NCBI RefSeq assembly: GCF_030815985.1
Contig: NZ_JAUSXM010000001.1
Coordinates: 1,426,001 to 1,490,000, forward strand
Reading direction: 5' to 3'
DNA length: 64,000 bases
Origin: Paenibacillus sp. W2I17
Lineage (GTDB): Bacteria; Bacillota; Bacilli; Paenibacillales; Paenibacillaceae
The notes under the pieces are model-generated. The model was given only the letters and a program-made list of their open reading frames with translations. It did no database searches and was not told the DNA's origin. This document shows, in pieces, positions 19,542-29,169 of this stretch (position 1 is the first letter of the stretch; the number at the start of each line of letters is the position of its first letter). The position numbers and the translations under genes are program-made.

Positions 19542-20306
19542 TTATTTTGTTTTTTTGGGGAAAGCATGGCGGTAATATCGTATTACCTTGCGATACATCG
19601 TCTTGTCCTTTAATTGATTGAATATATATGGGTCAGGTTTGACATTTACTTCAATAATCCAGGGTTTCAGACTGTGGTCAAGGCCGATATCCACACCAAT
19701 TTGCTTAAGATGCGGGTACTTTTTTTTCATATGACGAGCTATGCGCAGGCTAAGCTCATTCATCTCTTGAATCAGTTCGTTTCTGCGTTTGGTGGATGCA
19801 TGTGATTTTAGCAGCTTGTGAATATCCATCGGTGTACCACCACTATGATAATTGGTTACGATTTTCTTTGGATGACCCAGTCGCCCGATGATTCCAGTAG
19901 CTTCCCAATGTTTGGTCGGGCTTAGCTGTATCATGACACGGATGTCAAAACGTCTGTTATTGTGCTTAAGCAGATGGATTCCTCTCTGAATCAGATAACT
20001 TCTTTTATTCACCAGACGAGTCAGACTGTTATAAAACGATTCAAAACTGTCAAACGTCAGACGTTTTTGCTCTATCTGATAGACAAAATGTTGCTGACTT
20101 TCCATCTCTGCCTTAATAACACCCATCCCGAAAGTACCTCTCTCGGGTTTGACATAGACCATTCCATATTTGCTGATCATGGATTTCAGATTCATCTTGT
20201 TATATTTCTGTGTGTCGGGGATGAACGGTTTAATTAATTCATTATTAATGATCAATTTTGTTTTTAACCATTTGCTTCTTAACGGCTGCAATTTATCAAC
20301 TCCCAT
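19542..20306 (-). CDS. YheC/YheD-type ATP-grasp protein (spore-associated)
   Basis: 254 residues from ATG 20306 (AAGGGAGAG about 10 bases upstream). The fold shows ATP-grasp features: VYVKPERGTFGMGV near residue 50, a central RFDIRVMIQ strand, and the C-terminal metal site GVDIGLDHSLKPWIIEVNVKPD. YheC/YheD proteins of Bacillus are associated with the spore coat, and the chemistry of their ligase reaction is not established. It is transcribed away from the glycosyltransferase-like gene at 20509, sharing a divergent promoter region. Confidence 0.85.
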   Translation of the reverse strand: MGVDKLQPLRSKWLKTKLIINNELIKPFIPDTQKYNKMNLKSMISKYGMVYVKPERGTFGMGVIKAEMESQQHFVYQIEQKRLTFDSFESFYNSLTRLVNKRSYLIQRGIHLLKHNNRRFDIRVMIQLSPTKHWEATGIIGRLGHPKKIVTNYHSGGTPMDIHKLLKSHASTKRRNELIQEMNELSLRIARHMKKKYPHLKQIGVDIGLDHSLKPWIIEVNVKPDPYIFNQLKDKTMYRKVIRYYRHAFPKKTK

Positions 20307-20508
20307 GTCGTAAACTCTCCCTTCAGCAACCGCATCAAAGCCTGCTGTTTGATCAAGATCCTGCAAGCATTATATGTAATACCGATAAAGGAACCCTCAA
20401 CAAAAGCCCCTATTCGTAAAAATGTATATTTGCACATGCCCTGACCAAAACACTTTTGCACACATACCATATAATGAGTCATCACGATTTGTGCAAGGAG
20501 TTGAGAAG

Positions 20509-21318
20509 ATGTCCGTCCAGCCTGGAATCCGGTTGAATAATGCGCCTAAGATTGATGTTCTTATACCAGCGATCGAGAAAGATTTGGCTACCCTTCCCCT
20601 GGTCATCGATAACATTCGCCGTTATGTAAAACATCCCATTGGAAGCATATATATTGTTTCTCCGGTCAGCACCAAAATCAGAAAACTCTGTTCCCTTAAA
20701 AACTGCATTTTTGTTAATGAGCGATCCGTCCTGCCTATAACCAAAAACGACATACACTACCAGTCCTCCCGATGGAATCGGTCAGGCTGGTTATATCAGC
20801 AGCTGCTCAAAATGAACGGAGATTCCATTGTGAAGGCAAAGTACTTTCTAGTCATGGATGCAGATACCGTACTGATTAAACCTCATTCATTTCTTGTAGA
20901 AGGCAAAACAGTCTTTTACTGCCGTGACTGGAGCCAGCCGGAATATTTCAATACCTACCGCAAGTTGTTAGGCATGAAAGCTCCGCGTCCCCGCTCTTTT
21001 GTCACCCATTATATGCTGTTCGACAAATCGAAACTCGCTGCCTTAAAACAGAAAATTGAAGCGGTTCATAAGCTGCCATGGTACAAAGCGATCATCTCCA
21101 ATATCAATAAGAAGAAACAGTTTGGTTTCTCCGAGTATGAAACGTATGCCAATTTTATGTACACGAAAAACCCAGGCAGCATGGTCCTTAGAAGTTCCAA
21201 GAATAAAAGTCTGAATGTGAACGCTTCTTCGTTAAAAGAGCAACAAATCCGCGATCTGGCTCTTAAATATCGTTCTCTTTCCTTTCATAAACGGAAAATC
21301 TATAGTAAAGCTCCCTGA
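20509..21318 (+). CDS. DUF6492-like putative glycosyltransferase
   Basis: 269 residues from ATG 20509 (AAGGAG 8 bases upstream). The N-terminus PKIDVLIPAIEKDLATLP, then SIYIVSP and the DxD-like FLVMDADTVLIKP near residue 120, resembles GT-A-fold nucleotide-sugar transferases; I place it in the DUF6492 group by this pattern. The donor is unknown, but the next gene makes GDP-mannose, which suggests a mannosyl or related transfer (inference). The stop is 17 bases before the next start. Confidence 0.7.
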   Translation: MSVQPGIRLNNAPKIDVLIPAIEKDLATLPLVIDNIRRYVKHPIGSIYIVSPVSTKIRKLCSLKNCIFVNERSVLPITKNDIHYQSSRWNRSGWLYQQLLKMNGDSIVKAKYFLVMDADTVLIKPHSFLVEGKTVFYCRDWSQPEYFNTYRKLLGMKAPRPRSFVTHYMLFDKSKLAALKQKIEAVHKLPWYKAIISNINKKKQFGFSEYETYANFMYTKNPGSMVLRSSKNKSLNVNASSLKEQQIRDLALKYRSLSFHKRKIYSKAP

Positions 21319-21335
21319 GCTTAAGGAGGAAGCCC

Positions 21336-22709
21336 ATGCATATCGTACTGCTGTGCGGCGGCTCTGGCAAAAGGCTCTGGCCTTTATCCAATGAGCTTCG
21401 CTCCAAGCTGTTCATAGATATACTTCCATCACCCGCTGGAGGTAGGGAATCCATGATCAGCAGAGTATGCCGCCAGCTTGACAGTTCATCCCTAACGGAT
21501 TCAACACTCATTATTTCACATCAGGATCAGGCTAACATTACGGTACGACATACTCAAGGCAAAATACCAGTCATCGGGGAACCTTATAAACGAGGCACTT
21601 TTACTGCGGCTGCCTTAGCGACGTTATATCTGCAATCCTTCCGAATGGCCAAAGATGACGATGTGATCTGTATCGCTCCAGCTGATGTGTTCGCAGGTGA
21701 AGATTTTTTCAGCAACTTCCAATTACTGCCGGACATATTGAAACATTCTCAAGCCGATATCGCTTTAATTGGGACAAGGCCTACACATGCTTCAGAACAG
21801 TATGGATACATCCTGCCGGATGGAGAAGAACGTAATGCTTATGCGCCCATAACACAATTTATAGAAAAACCCGAAGCCACCATTGCTGAAACTCTGCTAC
21901 AACGTGGGGCACTATGGAACTGCGGTGTGTACGCATTCACCGTCGCGTTTATGATATCCCATATTAAAAAAATGGGGCTTCCGGTTCATTATGATCAATT
22001 GTCGTCCCTGTATGAAGCGTTGCCTGAACGCAGTTTTGACAAGCATGTTGCAGAAAAGGTACAGCGGGCCGTAGTCCTGCCTTATAAGGGAGTATGGCAG
22101 GATATCGGAAGCTGGGATACGTTGTGCGCGCAGTTAGATACCCATGTAATCGGACACGGTGGAATCTCGGGTTCTTCCTCCAATTCCTATATTATTAACG
22201 AGCTTCCCTACCCCATCCAAGTCATTGGTGTGCCAGGTATTATCGCTGCCGCAAGTCCGGACGGCATTCTCATTGCCAACAAAAATAATTCAAATGAAAT
22301 TAAAGCGCAATTGGGTAACTTGCCATTAAAACCGATGTATGGTGAAGCAACCTGGGGCAGTTATCGTGTTATTGAAGGTTCGTTAGAAGATGAGAATACA
22401 ACTGTAACCACATTAAACATAACGGTTCTACCCGGCAAACATATCGGGTTGAACTGGCATAGAACTGGGTGTAGAGCATGGACCGTGCTTGCAGGCAGTG
22501 GGCAAGTGCTTGTCAACGGAAAGGTCATGCAAGTGAGTATGGGCAATCAGTTCGCGATTACCAAGGAGAGTCTCTTTTCTATTCTTGCTGAAACCAGGAT
22601 GGTGATCCTTGAGGTCCGGATCGGAGTAACAGAGGATAAAGACAACATACTTTTTGAAGAAGAAGATTGGAATGTAATCCTAAAAAGTGCAGGTTCATCT
22701 AACGCTTAA
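21336..22709 (+). CDS. Mannose-1-phosphate guanylyltransferase (ManC-like)
   Basis: 457 residues. The nucleotidyltransferase signature LLCGGSGKRLWPLSN is at residues 5-19, with FIEKPE (about 182) and VWQDIGSWD (about 260). The C-terminal part (about 340-430) is a cupin-type mannose-6-phosphate isomerase-like domain (LPGKHIGLNWHRTGCRAW). The usual active-site lysine region after the signature is altered: SKLFIDI where many family members read PKQFL. It makes GDP-mannose from GTP and mannose-1-phosphate. The ribosome site is AAGGAGG. It forms an operon with the DUF6492-like gene. Confidence 0.88.
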   Translation: MHIVLLCGGSGKRLWPLSNELRSKLFIDILPSPAGGRESMISRVCRQLDSSSLTDSTLIISHQDQANITVRHTQGKIPVIGEPYKRGTFTAAALATLYLQSFRMAKDDDVICIAPADVFAGEDFFSNFQLLPDILKHSQADIALIGTRPTHASEQYGYILPDGEERNAYAPITQFIEKPEATIAETLLQRGALWNCGVYAFTVAFMISHIKKMGLPVHYDQLSSLYEALPERSFDKHVAEKVQRAVVLPYKGVWQDIGSWDTLCAQLDTHVIGHGGISGSSSNSYIINELPYPIQVIGVPGIIAAASPDGILIANKNNSNEIKAQLGNLPLKPMYGEATWGSYRVIEGSLEDENTTVTTLNITVLPGKHIGLNWHRTGCRAWTVLAGSGQVLVNGKVMQVSMGNQFAITKESLFSILAETRMVILEVRIGVTEDKDNILFEEEDWNVILKSAGSSNA

Positions 22710-22744
22710 TGGGAGAATGAACCGATTCAATCTGCATGTCTTAT

Positions 22745-22770
22745 AGCCCCTTCCATTCGCGGAAGGGGCT
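22745..22770 (+). terminator. Stem-loop after manC-like gene
   Basis: A perfect 11-base stem (AGCCCCTTCCA-type arms) with a tight loop sits 36 bases past the stop. No T-run follows, so termination efficiency is uncertain. Confidence 0.5.
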
Positions 22771-22815
22771 CATTGGCATAATTAAGGGAAACCTGACACT
22801 TCTTCTCCCTATATC

Positions 22816-25635
22816 TTAGTTAAACAACTTGCGAAGTTCCTCTACTTCCAGACGTGCAACTGGCTGGTAAGCGGAACTTTGTACATAACGCTGGAAGCTG
22901 TATAACAACTGTCTGCCCTCCAATGTAGTCATCAGACGCTCCAGATTCAGCGCTCCAATCAGCACTCTCCCCTTCCGGACCCGACACTCCATCAACAGGC
23001 CGAGCTTGTGGTTTCGCTCAAAATTATCAATGGTCTGCACGATCGGATTCAAGTCTTTATCCAACTCATCCAAGATGATCGATGACGACTCGGACACGAT
23101 GCTCCACCACGGATAAGTTGAGTGCTCCTCTGTGACAAAATGTTCGAAGGCCGGATGATCCTGTTGAATTAACAAGCCCATTGTGCCCACAGGAACTTCT
23201 CTTTTCATATTCTCTGATATGGAACGAAACATAGGATAAGACCAGAAATCGGTGCTATAGAAACCTTGGATCGCGTGTTGAAGCTGATTGGGATTCGGGA
23301 AAAGTAAAATATCCTCGCCCTGCTCAAGCAGCGCCAACGCCTGTTCCGAGAGTTCGGTAAATAGATTCAAACCGCTCAGGTCCACTTCCTCCTGACTCGG
23401 GTAGATCCACAGGTCGTAAGACTTACGGATATCCGTGCCCGGAATGGACAGTCTAAGCTCCACTTTGGTCATATTGGAGACTTCAGGAATGCGAATGCTG
23501 AGATCCGCGATATTCACATAATGTTCTCCATGGGTCGCTGGCAGGTCTGCTTTTCCTTCCAATAGGACGCTTCCCTCGATCTGCTCGCTTTGAATTTCCC
23601 ACTTCAATTGAAGTCCATCCAATGCTTGTCTCCGGAAGTAACTTAGTTCAATGCGTGCTTCGAACAATTCACCCGCTTGATAATTATATTTGGGGAATCT
23701 CGCCAACAACACAGCGTCGGAACAAAACGTTCTCCACTCCTCAGGTGTAATCATGCCTTTGGAATCCATGAATGCGTCCAGTACACCCACAAGCGCTGTT
23801 CCCTGACCACTGAAATCCTGAAGATCCAGCAGCTGGAACCCGGCTAGTTGCTGCGAACGAAAAGCAGCTTCCAGTTCTTCCTTGTAACATGCAACCGCGA
23901 GTTTACCAGAGGCTCTGAAGTAGGCTTCCGCCAGATGTCCCAGTCCTTTGGCATTCAGACGCTCTCGAAACACTTCGAAATTCTTGGCTTTGAGAGAACC
24001 CGTATACTTGTTGATCTCCTCGAAATTAGGAAACGTGGCGTACTGTCCAATTTCATGCGAGATGATTGGTACGTGTGAGACAAGTTGGTCACTTCCAGCT
24101 TCGGCCTGCACTGTTTTGGAACCTGTCCCATATTGAATCTGAATCTCTTTGTCCCCAGTCTGACCAGAAGGGTCAGCATCGCTGCCTTGCTCAGGTACAA
24201 TGTTTGAATCGTAATCTTTCAATGTATTTGGCAGGTCGGTCTGCACGTGACCGAGCGGAGCATCACACATCGCATATGAACCTCTGAACAGGCGCTCTTT
24301 GGAGAAACGAACCCCGCAGAAGAATTCACTTTCCTCCAGAATGTCCGGCACAAACTGAAAGTTATTCGAACCCTCGGTGTATAGATGACGATGATCATAT
24401 GCTTTGTATGCCTTCAGGATCGAATTCAATCTGTCCTTGCTTCCCCATAGTTCATTCCCCATGGACATCATGACAAACGAAGGATGATTACCAAAAGCAC
24501 GCAGCATCGCAAATCCTTCGCTAATCAAGTAATCCTGCTCGGCTTGATTATGCCCATCCGAAGATTCATCCGTAATGGTTCCCCAGAACGGAAGCTCAGG
24601 CTCCATGTAGATGCCGAGCAGATCCGCTGCAATAAAAGCAGCCTCCGGAGGACAACAGGTATGGAAACGGTAGTGATTGATACCGTAGGACTTGGAGATA
24701 GCGAGAATACGAACCCATTCATCCACATCTGTTGGCGCGTATCCCGTGAGCGGAAAGATCAGCCCGTCATGTTTGCCTCGAAGAAACGTTTTGCGACCAT
24801 TAATGGTGAATTTGTCTCCAGCAGCCCGGAATTCCCGTAATCCCGTCCATACTTCGGTGAAATCCAGCACTTCGCCGTCCTGATCTTGCAGATGAATATG
24901 AAGTTGGTACAGGTTAGGTTCATCATCACTCCATAACATCGCATCTTCGCCAATCTTGTACGTCAGCTGGATTTCCTGCGAATCCGGGGCGAAAATCTGT
25001 TCCTCGGTCGTATACACCGGATCTGCACTGACTGCAACAGCCGAAACCACGATTCGTACTTCTTGCAGGTCACCAACAAGTGCTGCCTTGATCTCGAAAG
25101 ATCGAGTCGCAAGATCGGGATAGACCTGAACATTATCCAGGAAAACACGCTCGAAAAATTGAAGTTCCAATTTCCCGGTGATGCCGTTCCAATTCGTCTG
25201 CGTGTCTTCGGATGTAAGGTGACCACCTTTGGTTGGATAATTGGTATTGTCCACTCGAATGGTAATTGTATGAGTCCCAGCGGTTAGCCCTGCCTCAATC
25301 TCGTAACGGTGAGGTGTGTTCAGACTGTTTTGCGTTCCCCATTCCACCCCATCAATCCAGACTGTGGTAACTCTTGTTCGTTCCAGATGCAAGAAGCAAC
25401 GTTTGCCAGCCAAGTGTTCGGGAATTTCAATCTCTCGTGAAAACCAGGCATAACCCTCAAATAAGTACTCATCCGTCAGCGCACCGATTAACACATTCTC
25501 GTTTTTCTTGCCCTTGGCCGCATGAGATGTAGTATTTGGCAATGTAATAACGTCTGAGAAATTCAGACCACGTTCCACCTTATGTTCATCGAGTTGGAGT
25601 TTCCATATGCCTTCCAGATTTATTGCAGCTATCAT
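22816..25635 (-). CDS. Glycoside hydrolase family 2-type glycosidase
   Basis: 939 residues from ATG 25635 (AAGGGG 9 bases upstream), with no signal peptide. It begins with a GH2 sugar-binding jelly roll (LEGIWKLQLDE, then YAWFSREIEIP), followed by an immunoglobulin-like domain and a TIM barrel. The barrel carries the acid/base Glu in MMSMGNELWGS (about residue 395) and the probable nucleophile Glu in ISHEIGQYATFPN (about 527). An additional C-terminal beta region follows. The substrate may be a beta-galactoside, beta-glucuronide or a plant side chain; sequence alone does not settle it. It is monocistronic, and two cre-like sites lie just upstream. Confidence 0.88.
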   Translation of the reverse strand: MIAAINLEGIWKLQLDEHKVERGLNFSDVITLPNTTSHAAKGKKNENVLIGALTDEYLFEGYAWFSREIEIPEHLAGKRCFLHLERTRVTTVWIDGVEWGTQNSLNTPHRYEIEAGLTAGTHTITIRVDNTNYPTKGGHLTSEDTQTNWNGITGKLELQFFERVFLDNVQVYPDLATRSFEIKAALVGDLQEVRIVVSAVAVSADPVYTTEEQIFAPDSQEIQLTYKIGEDAMLWSDDEPNLYQLHIHLQDQDGEVLDFTEVWTGLREFRAAGDKFTINGRKTFLRGKHDGLIFPLTGYAPTDVDEWVRILAISKSYGINHYRFHTCCPPEAAFIAADLLGIYMEPELPFWGTITDESSDGHNQAEQDYLISEGFAMLRAFGNHPSFVMMSMGNELWGSKDRLNSILKAYKAYDHRHLYTEGSNNFQFVPDILEESEFFCGVRFSKERLFRGSYAMCDAPLGHVQTDLPNTLKDYDSNIVPEQGSDADPSGQTGDKEIQIQYGTGSKTVQAEAGSDQLVSHVPIISHEIGQYATFPNFEEINKYTGSLKAKNFEVFRERLNAKGLGHLAEAYFRASGKLAVACYKEELEAAFRSQQLAGFQLLDLQDFSGQGTALVGVLDAFMDSKGMITPEEWRTFCSDAVLLARFPKYNYQAGELFEARIELSYFRRQALDGLQLKWEIQSEQIEGSVLLEGKADLPATHGEHYVNIADLSIRIPEVSNMTKVELRLSIPGTDIRKSYDLWIYPSQEEVDLSGLNLFTELSEQALALLEQGEDILLFPNPNQLQHAIQGFYSTDFWSYPMFRSISENMKREVPVGTMGLLIQQDHPAFEHFVTEEHSTYPWWSIVSESSSIILDELDKDLNPIVQTIDNFERNHKLGLLMECRVRKGRVLIGALNLERLMTTLEGRQLLYSFQRYVQSSAYQPVARLEVEELRKLFN

Positions 25636-25671
25636 GATAGTGTCCCCTTTTGGATTCATATAATCGACAAA

Positions 25672-25685
25672 AGTAATCGCTTCCA
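25672..25685 (-). promoter_or_regulatory. cre-like catabolite repression site before the GH2 gene
   Basis: The minus strand reads TGGAAGCGATTACT, matching the CcpA consensus TGNAANCGNTNWCA except for the last base. It lies 37-50 bases upstream of the start codon. Confidence 0.6.
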
Positions 25686-25691
25686 ATGAAC

Positions 25692-25705
25692 AGAAATCGT
25701 TTTCG
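25692..25705 (-). promoter_or_regulatory. Second, weaker cre-like site before the GH2 gene
   Basis: The minus strand reads CGAAAACGATTTCT, with two mismatches to the consensus, centred 20 bases from the first site (about two helical turns). Confidence 0.4.
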
Positions 25706-25764
25706 AGAAATCATACCTGTATTATAAACTCGATTGACGCCCCTCGCATAGATCATTTACAAAT

Positions 25765-25789
25765 AAAAAAGTCGCCAATACTGGCGACA
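25765..25789 (-). terminator. Intrinsic terminator after the 25824-26618 gene
   Basis: A GTCGCC-loop-GGCGAC stem followed by a T-run on the minus strand. Confidence 0.85.
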
Positions 25790-25823
25790 TCTTATGGATA
25801 CCTATCCTGTATCCTGAACAATT

Positions 25824-26618
25824 TTAAAATATGGTGGGAACCATGCCCCCGTCCATCCGGATGGGAGAGCCTCTGAAGGCTGAAGCATATGGGCTGCATA
25901 CAAATGCAGCGAGTCTGCCTATTTCACTTGGCTTGATGAATCGCTGTAATTCGGACTGTGGCAGATTACTCTTCATAAAGTCTTTCTCTTTTTCCTCGAA
26001 ATTCAACGTCTCATCAGGGTATATGCCCTCAATGATTTCTTGTACGTTTTCGGACAGTGTTGGACCTGGCAGGATCGTATTGATCGTAACCTCAGTCCCT
26101 GCTGTCAGTTTGGACAAACTTTTGGATAATGACAGCAGCATTGACTTGGTCATGCAATACTGGGGCATCTGGCCTGAAGGCATAAGGGCTTCTTCACTTG
26201 CGATGAAAATAATACGCCCGTCATTGTTCTTCACCATTTTAGGTAAATAAAATTGGGATAAGCCATTGGCAGCAAGTACATTAATACGGAAATATTTCTC
26301 CCACACTTCATCATTTATGTCTTCATAACTCATGATTTCATATATACCCATGCTATTGATTAATATATCAACTTCAGGAAATTTCTCGAATAAAGCTTGG
26401 CGTTGCGCCAGATCCACAAGATCAGCGGTAGCCTTTTGCGGAGAGGTCTCCGGAAAAGTGGACTTGATTTCACGAACTGTTTGTTCTACCTCTTCATCAT
26501 TGCGTCCATTAATCAGAACATGAACACCTTCTCGAGCGAGTTCAATAGCAATCGCTTTGCCGATCCCTTTTGTTGATCCTGTAACTAAGGCTGTTTTCTC
26601 TTTTAGTCCCATATCCAT
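25824..26618 (-). CDS. Short-chain dehydrogenase/reductase (classical)
   Basis: 264 residues. Cofactor motif TGSTKGIG near residue 14, a variant INSMG in place of NNAG, a catalytic serine in FIASEEA, and YCMTK (YxxxK). The C-terminus RGSPIRMDGGMVPTIF is typical of classical NAD(P)H enzymes. The ribosome site AAGGAG is 9 bases before ATG. It follows the AraC regulator gene in the same direction with a 130-base gap, so that regulator may control it (inference). Confidence 0.9.
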   Translation of the reverse strand: MDMGLKEKTALVTGSTKGIGKAIAIELAREGVHVLINGRNDEEVEQTVREIKSTFPETSPQKATADLVDLAQRQALFEKFPEVDILINSMGIYEIMSYEDINDEVWEKYFRINVLAANGLSQFYLPKMVKNNDGRIIFIASEEALMPSGQMPQYCMTKSMLLSLSKSLSKLTAGTEVTINTILPGPTLSENVQEIIEGIYPDETLNFEEKEKDFMKSNLPQSELQRFIKPSEIGRLAAFVCSPYASAFRGSPIRMDGGMVPTIF

Positions 26619-26748
26619 CCTGCATTTCTCCTTCTTGATTACAACTATCCGGCAGCTATTTCTTGAATATCGCCAACAGCTTCATACACCGGATAGATAC
26701 AATATTACGCAGTCTGAAGGGTCTAGTAACTAGCAGCTTGCGCCAGAG

Positions 26749-27747
26749 TTATTGCCTGACACGCCAATTTGAAGGTGTATCCCCTTCCCAGGTCTTGAAA
26801 GCACGATAGAACGAATTCTGATCTTCATATCCAACCAGAAATGCCACTTCTTTGATATCGAGCGAAGGATCTGCAAGGTACTCTCGGGCCTGCTCACGTC
26901 TGGCCTCGGTTAATAATTGCTTGAAGTTTGTGTTCTCCTCCGTCAGTCGCCGCTGCAAAGTACGATCACTCATGCGAAGCTCTTTGGCGACTGTCTGGAT
27001 GTCAGGGCGCTTTCCTGTGAGGCTGCGTTTCATGATCCATTTGACCACTTCAGTAATGGAACGATTGCTCTCTTGTTCGTCCAGCGACCGATCCAGAGCC
27101 GGGGTCAGAATCTCCAGTAACTCCTCGTTATACGATAGAAATGGAAGACTCAGATCTTTCCGTTCCAGCGTCAGCCGATTATAGTTGGAATTCGTATCGA
27201 CTCGGCAGCCGAAGTAATCCTCAAGGGTGGCTACGTCACCCATCGGTTGGGAGAACTCAACCCGTTTTGCAATCAAAGGCTGTCCTGTGCCCCTCCGTCC
27301 AAGTTCGATCAGAAATGCCAGCGTAATACCGACCAGTAATGGCGGACCTGGTTGCTCCTTATGTAACCATCCGAGTTCAATGAACCATTCCTCCCCTGCT
27401 TCGGTAATCTGCAAACTCTCGGGAGGACACATTTGCTTGTAACGCACCATGCGATTCAACGCATCACGATAATCACGAGCATGGTACATCGCCAGAACAG
27501 GCGGAGGATACTTCGATATTTCATATCCGGTTGCAAGTTTGATGATGCCCTCGGCGGTGTCCCCATTGAGATCAGAGTAGGCCTGCCAGATTGCGAAGTA
27601 TTGAGATTGGGTCACTACAGGTTTATTTATTGTCTCAAGAGATAGTTGAGCTGTACGAGCGATGTCATCAGCACCAATCCCTAATTGATGTAATCCAGCC
27701 CAAAAGCCTGGATGAACTTTAATCCGATCATTCGGTTGAGATTGCAT
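26749..27747 (-). CDS. AraC-family regulator with N-terminal arabinose-binding-like domain (OruR/ArgR-type)
   Basis: 332 residues. The N-terminal 200 residues match the pattern of the AraC-type arabinose-binding (PF12625) group: VTQSQYFAIWQAYSDL, then YHARDYRDALNRMVRYKQ. The C-terminal HTH pair is at about 235-332 (TVAKELRMSDRTLQRRLTEE and EVAFLVGYEDQNSFYRAFKT). Members typically control oxidoreductase or amino-acid catabolic genes. It lies upstream of the short-chain dehydrogenase gene and has a good ribosome site (AAAGGAG). Confidence 0.9.
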   Translation of the reverse strand: MQSQPNDRIKVHPGFWAGLHQLGIGADDIARTAQLSLETINKPVVTQSQYFAIWQAYSDLNGDTAEGIIKLATGYEISKYPPPVLAMYHARDYRDALNRMVRYKQMCPPESLQITEAGEEWFIELGWLHKEQPGPPLLVGITLAFLIELGRRGTGQPLIAKRVEFSQPMGDVATLEDYFGCRVDTNSNYNRLTLERKDLSLPFLSYNEELLEILTPALDRSLDEQESNRSITEVVKWIMKRSLTGKRPDIQTVAKELRMSDRTLQRRLTEENTNFKQLLTEARREQAREYLADPSLDIKEVAFLVGYEDQNSFYRAFKTWEGDTPSNWRVRQ

Positions 27748-27852
27748 GTATACAGACTCCTTTAACTTGTTCCATTTTCATTCTGATTTCTAATTATAGA
27801 ATGGATGTACCTATTTTTGAAACTTACCTCAGCGAGCCATTTCCCGTAATAC

Positions 27853-27888
27853 GAAAACACGACTAACCATGAATGGTCAGTCGTGTTC
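27853..27888 (-). terminator. Terminator after the lipase gene
   Basis: The arms ACACGACT and AGTCGTGT extend through ACCAT/ATGGT. On the minus strand a short T tract follows. Confidence 0.65.
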
Positions 27889-27938
27889 AAGTCAATCATT
27901 CAGTATATTATGAAAGAATGCACATTTTGTATGTTCAG

Positions 27939-28544
27939 CTACTCATTCAACGCAGTTTTGATCAGGGCATTCACCCGTGAGTTAAACAGCAGACCGATAT
28001 GGGATACGAGGGAAACCGAAACGTTGTTCGCCCCGTTCAACCGGGAAAGTACCGGGGACACAATCGTGTCACTGGTGGAATAGATCGAAGTCACCTTTAT
28101 TCCACTCGGAGCTGTCGTTGTGGTCAATCGATTAGCCCCGCCAAGGGTAATCAACTTATCAACTTTGGAAGCGCCTCCACGGTTAAGTATGTAATAGAGA
28201 CTATTAGCTCCACCCATGCTATGAGCTATAATATTGACTTTTGTATGACCCGTTTCGCGCAGAACATCATCTACGAATCGACTAATTGCTGCGGAGTTCA
28301 ACAGCTGGTTTCCTTGTTTGCTAGGAAGGTCAATTGCGAATAATTCGTCTCTTGTCCACCCTTGGCTACGCAAATAACTCTCAATTGCTGTAAAATTGCT
28401 ATCTGAACCGGTCAATCCATGTACCAATACAATGGGTGTACGTGCCGTAGCTGCAGAAGCCTTTGAACTCGATCCTATTCCAGTTATTGATAAGGCAAGG
28501 ATCATACTCATGAATACAATAAGTATTAATTTGGTCTTTTTCAC
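27939..28544 (-). CDS. Secreted LipA-type triacylglycerol lipase/esterase
   Basis: 201 residues, starting at GTG 28544. AGGAG lies about 10 bases upstream, and the longer ATG version has no ribosome site and no signal-like N-terminus. A signal peptide (KKTKLILIVF through SSSKASA) is followed by PIVLVHGLTG (oxyanion hole region), the nucleophile in AHSMGG (Ala replaces the first Gly, as in B. subtilis LipA), an Asp in the YSTSDTIV segment and a His in VSHIGLL. It is a small lipase without a lid domain, acting outside the cell. Confidence 0.92.
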   Translation of the reverse strand: MKKTKLILIVFMSMILALSITGIGSSSKASAATARTPIVLVHGLTGSDSNFTAIESYLRSQGWTRDELFAIDLPSKQGNQLLNSAAISRFVDDVLRETGHTKVNIIAHSMGGANSLYYILNRGGASKVDKLITLGGANRLTTTTAPSGIKVTSIYSTSDTIVSPVLSRLNGANNVSVSLVSHIGLLFNSRVNALIKTALNE

Positions 28545-28697
28545 TTCATTCACTCTCCTGTAAAATGTTTTATATTCCATATATTACAATCTAACATATG
28601 GAATATAAATGAACCTTTAGTCTCATTTTTACAGGAATGTCTAAAGTAGACTACAACTAACATCATTACATTTTATCAAACCCTAGTTCTCTACTTC

Positions 28698-29006
28698 TTA
28701 TCCTTCAACGATATCTGCACGTAGATCCGTTGCAATCTCAATCATTTTGGGAACAATAGCTTCGTTAGAAATAGCTACATACAGATCTCCCATGTACAAA
28801 CGAAAAGCAATCTGTGCACCCTCAAGGTCCCACATAAAAAAGTCCCCCTCGATGGTCATGGTGCTCTCAGCTCCTACAATGTTAAGAACCGGTGAATAGG
28901 TAAAATCGGGTTGGGATTCGAAGTAGAGTTTGCACTCTTCCAGCGAGATGGATTGTTCCGCATTGCTTTCTTGCATGGATCGGGTAATTCGAAAACGCTG
29001 ATTCAT
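28698..29006 (-). CDS. Small protein of unknown function
   Basis: 102 residues with TTGGAGG 8 bases upstream of ATG. It is acidic, has no signal peptide or membrane segment, and is predicted alpha/beta. I recognise no family. It is monocistronic and divergent from the histidine kinase gene at 29170. Confidence 0.7.
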   Translation of the reverse strand: MNQRFRITRSMQESNAEQSISLEECKLYFESQPDFTYSPVLNIVGAESTMTIEGDFFMWDLEGAQIAFRLYMGDLYVAISNEAIVPKMIEIATDLRADIVEG

Positions 29007-29169
29007 TGATTTGCCTCCAAAACTTTATTAATATATACATGTTCCACAGCATTATATTTTCTCATTTCCGTCTTCCACTGTCAAAACCATACATGCTCTA
29101 TTCTTTCAATTCATATATACTGAATACAGTGCACAACGAATTTCTACAATCAGGAGGAGTCAAATCAAT

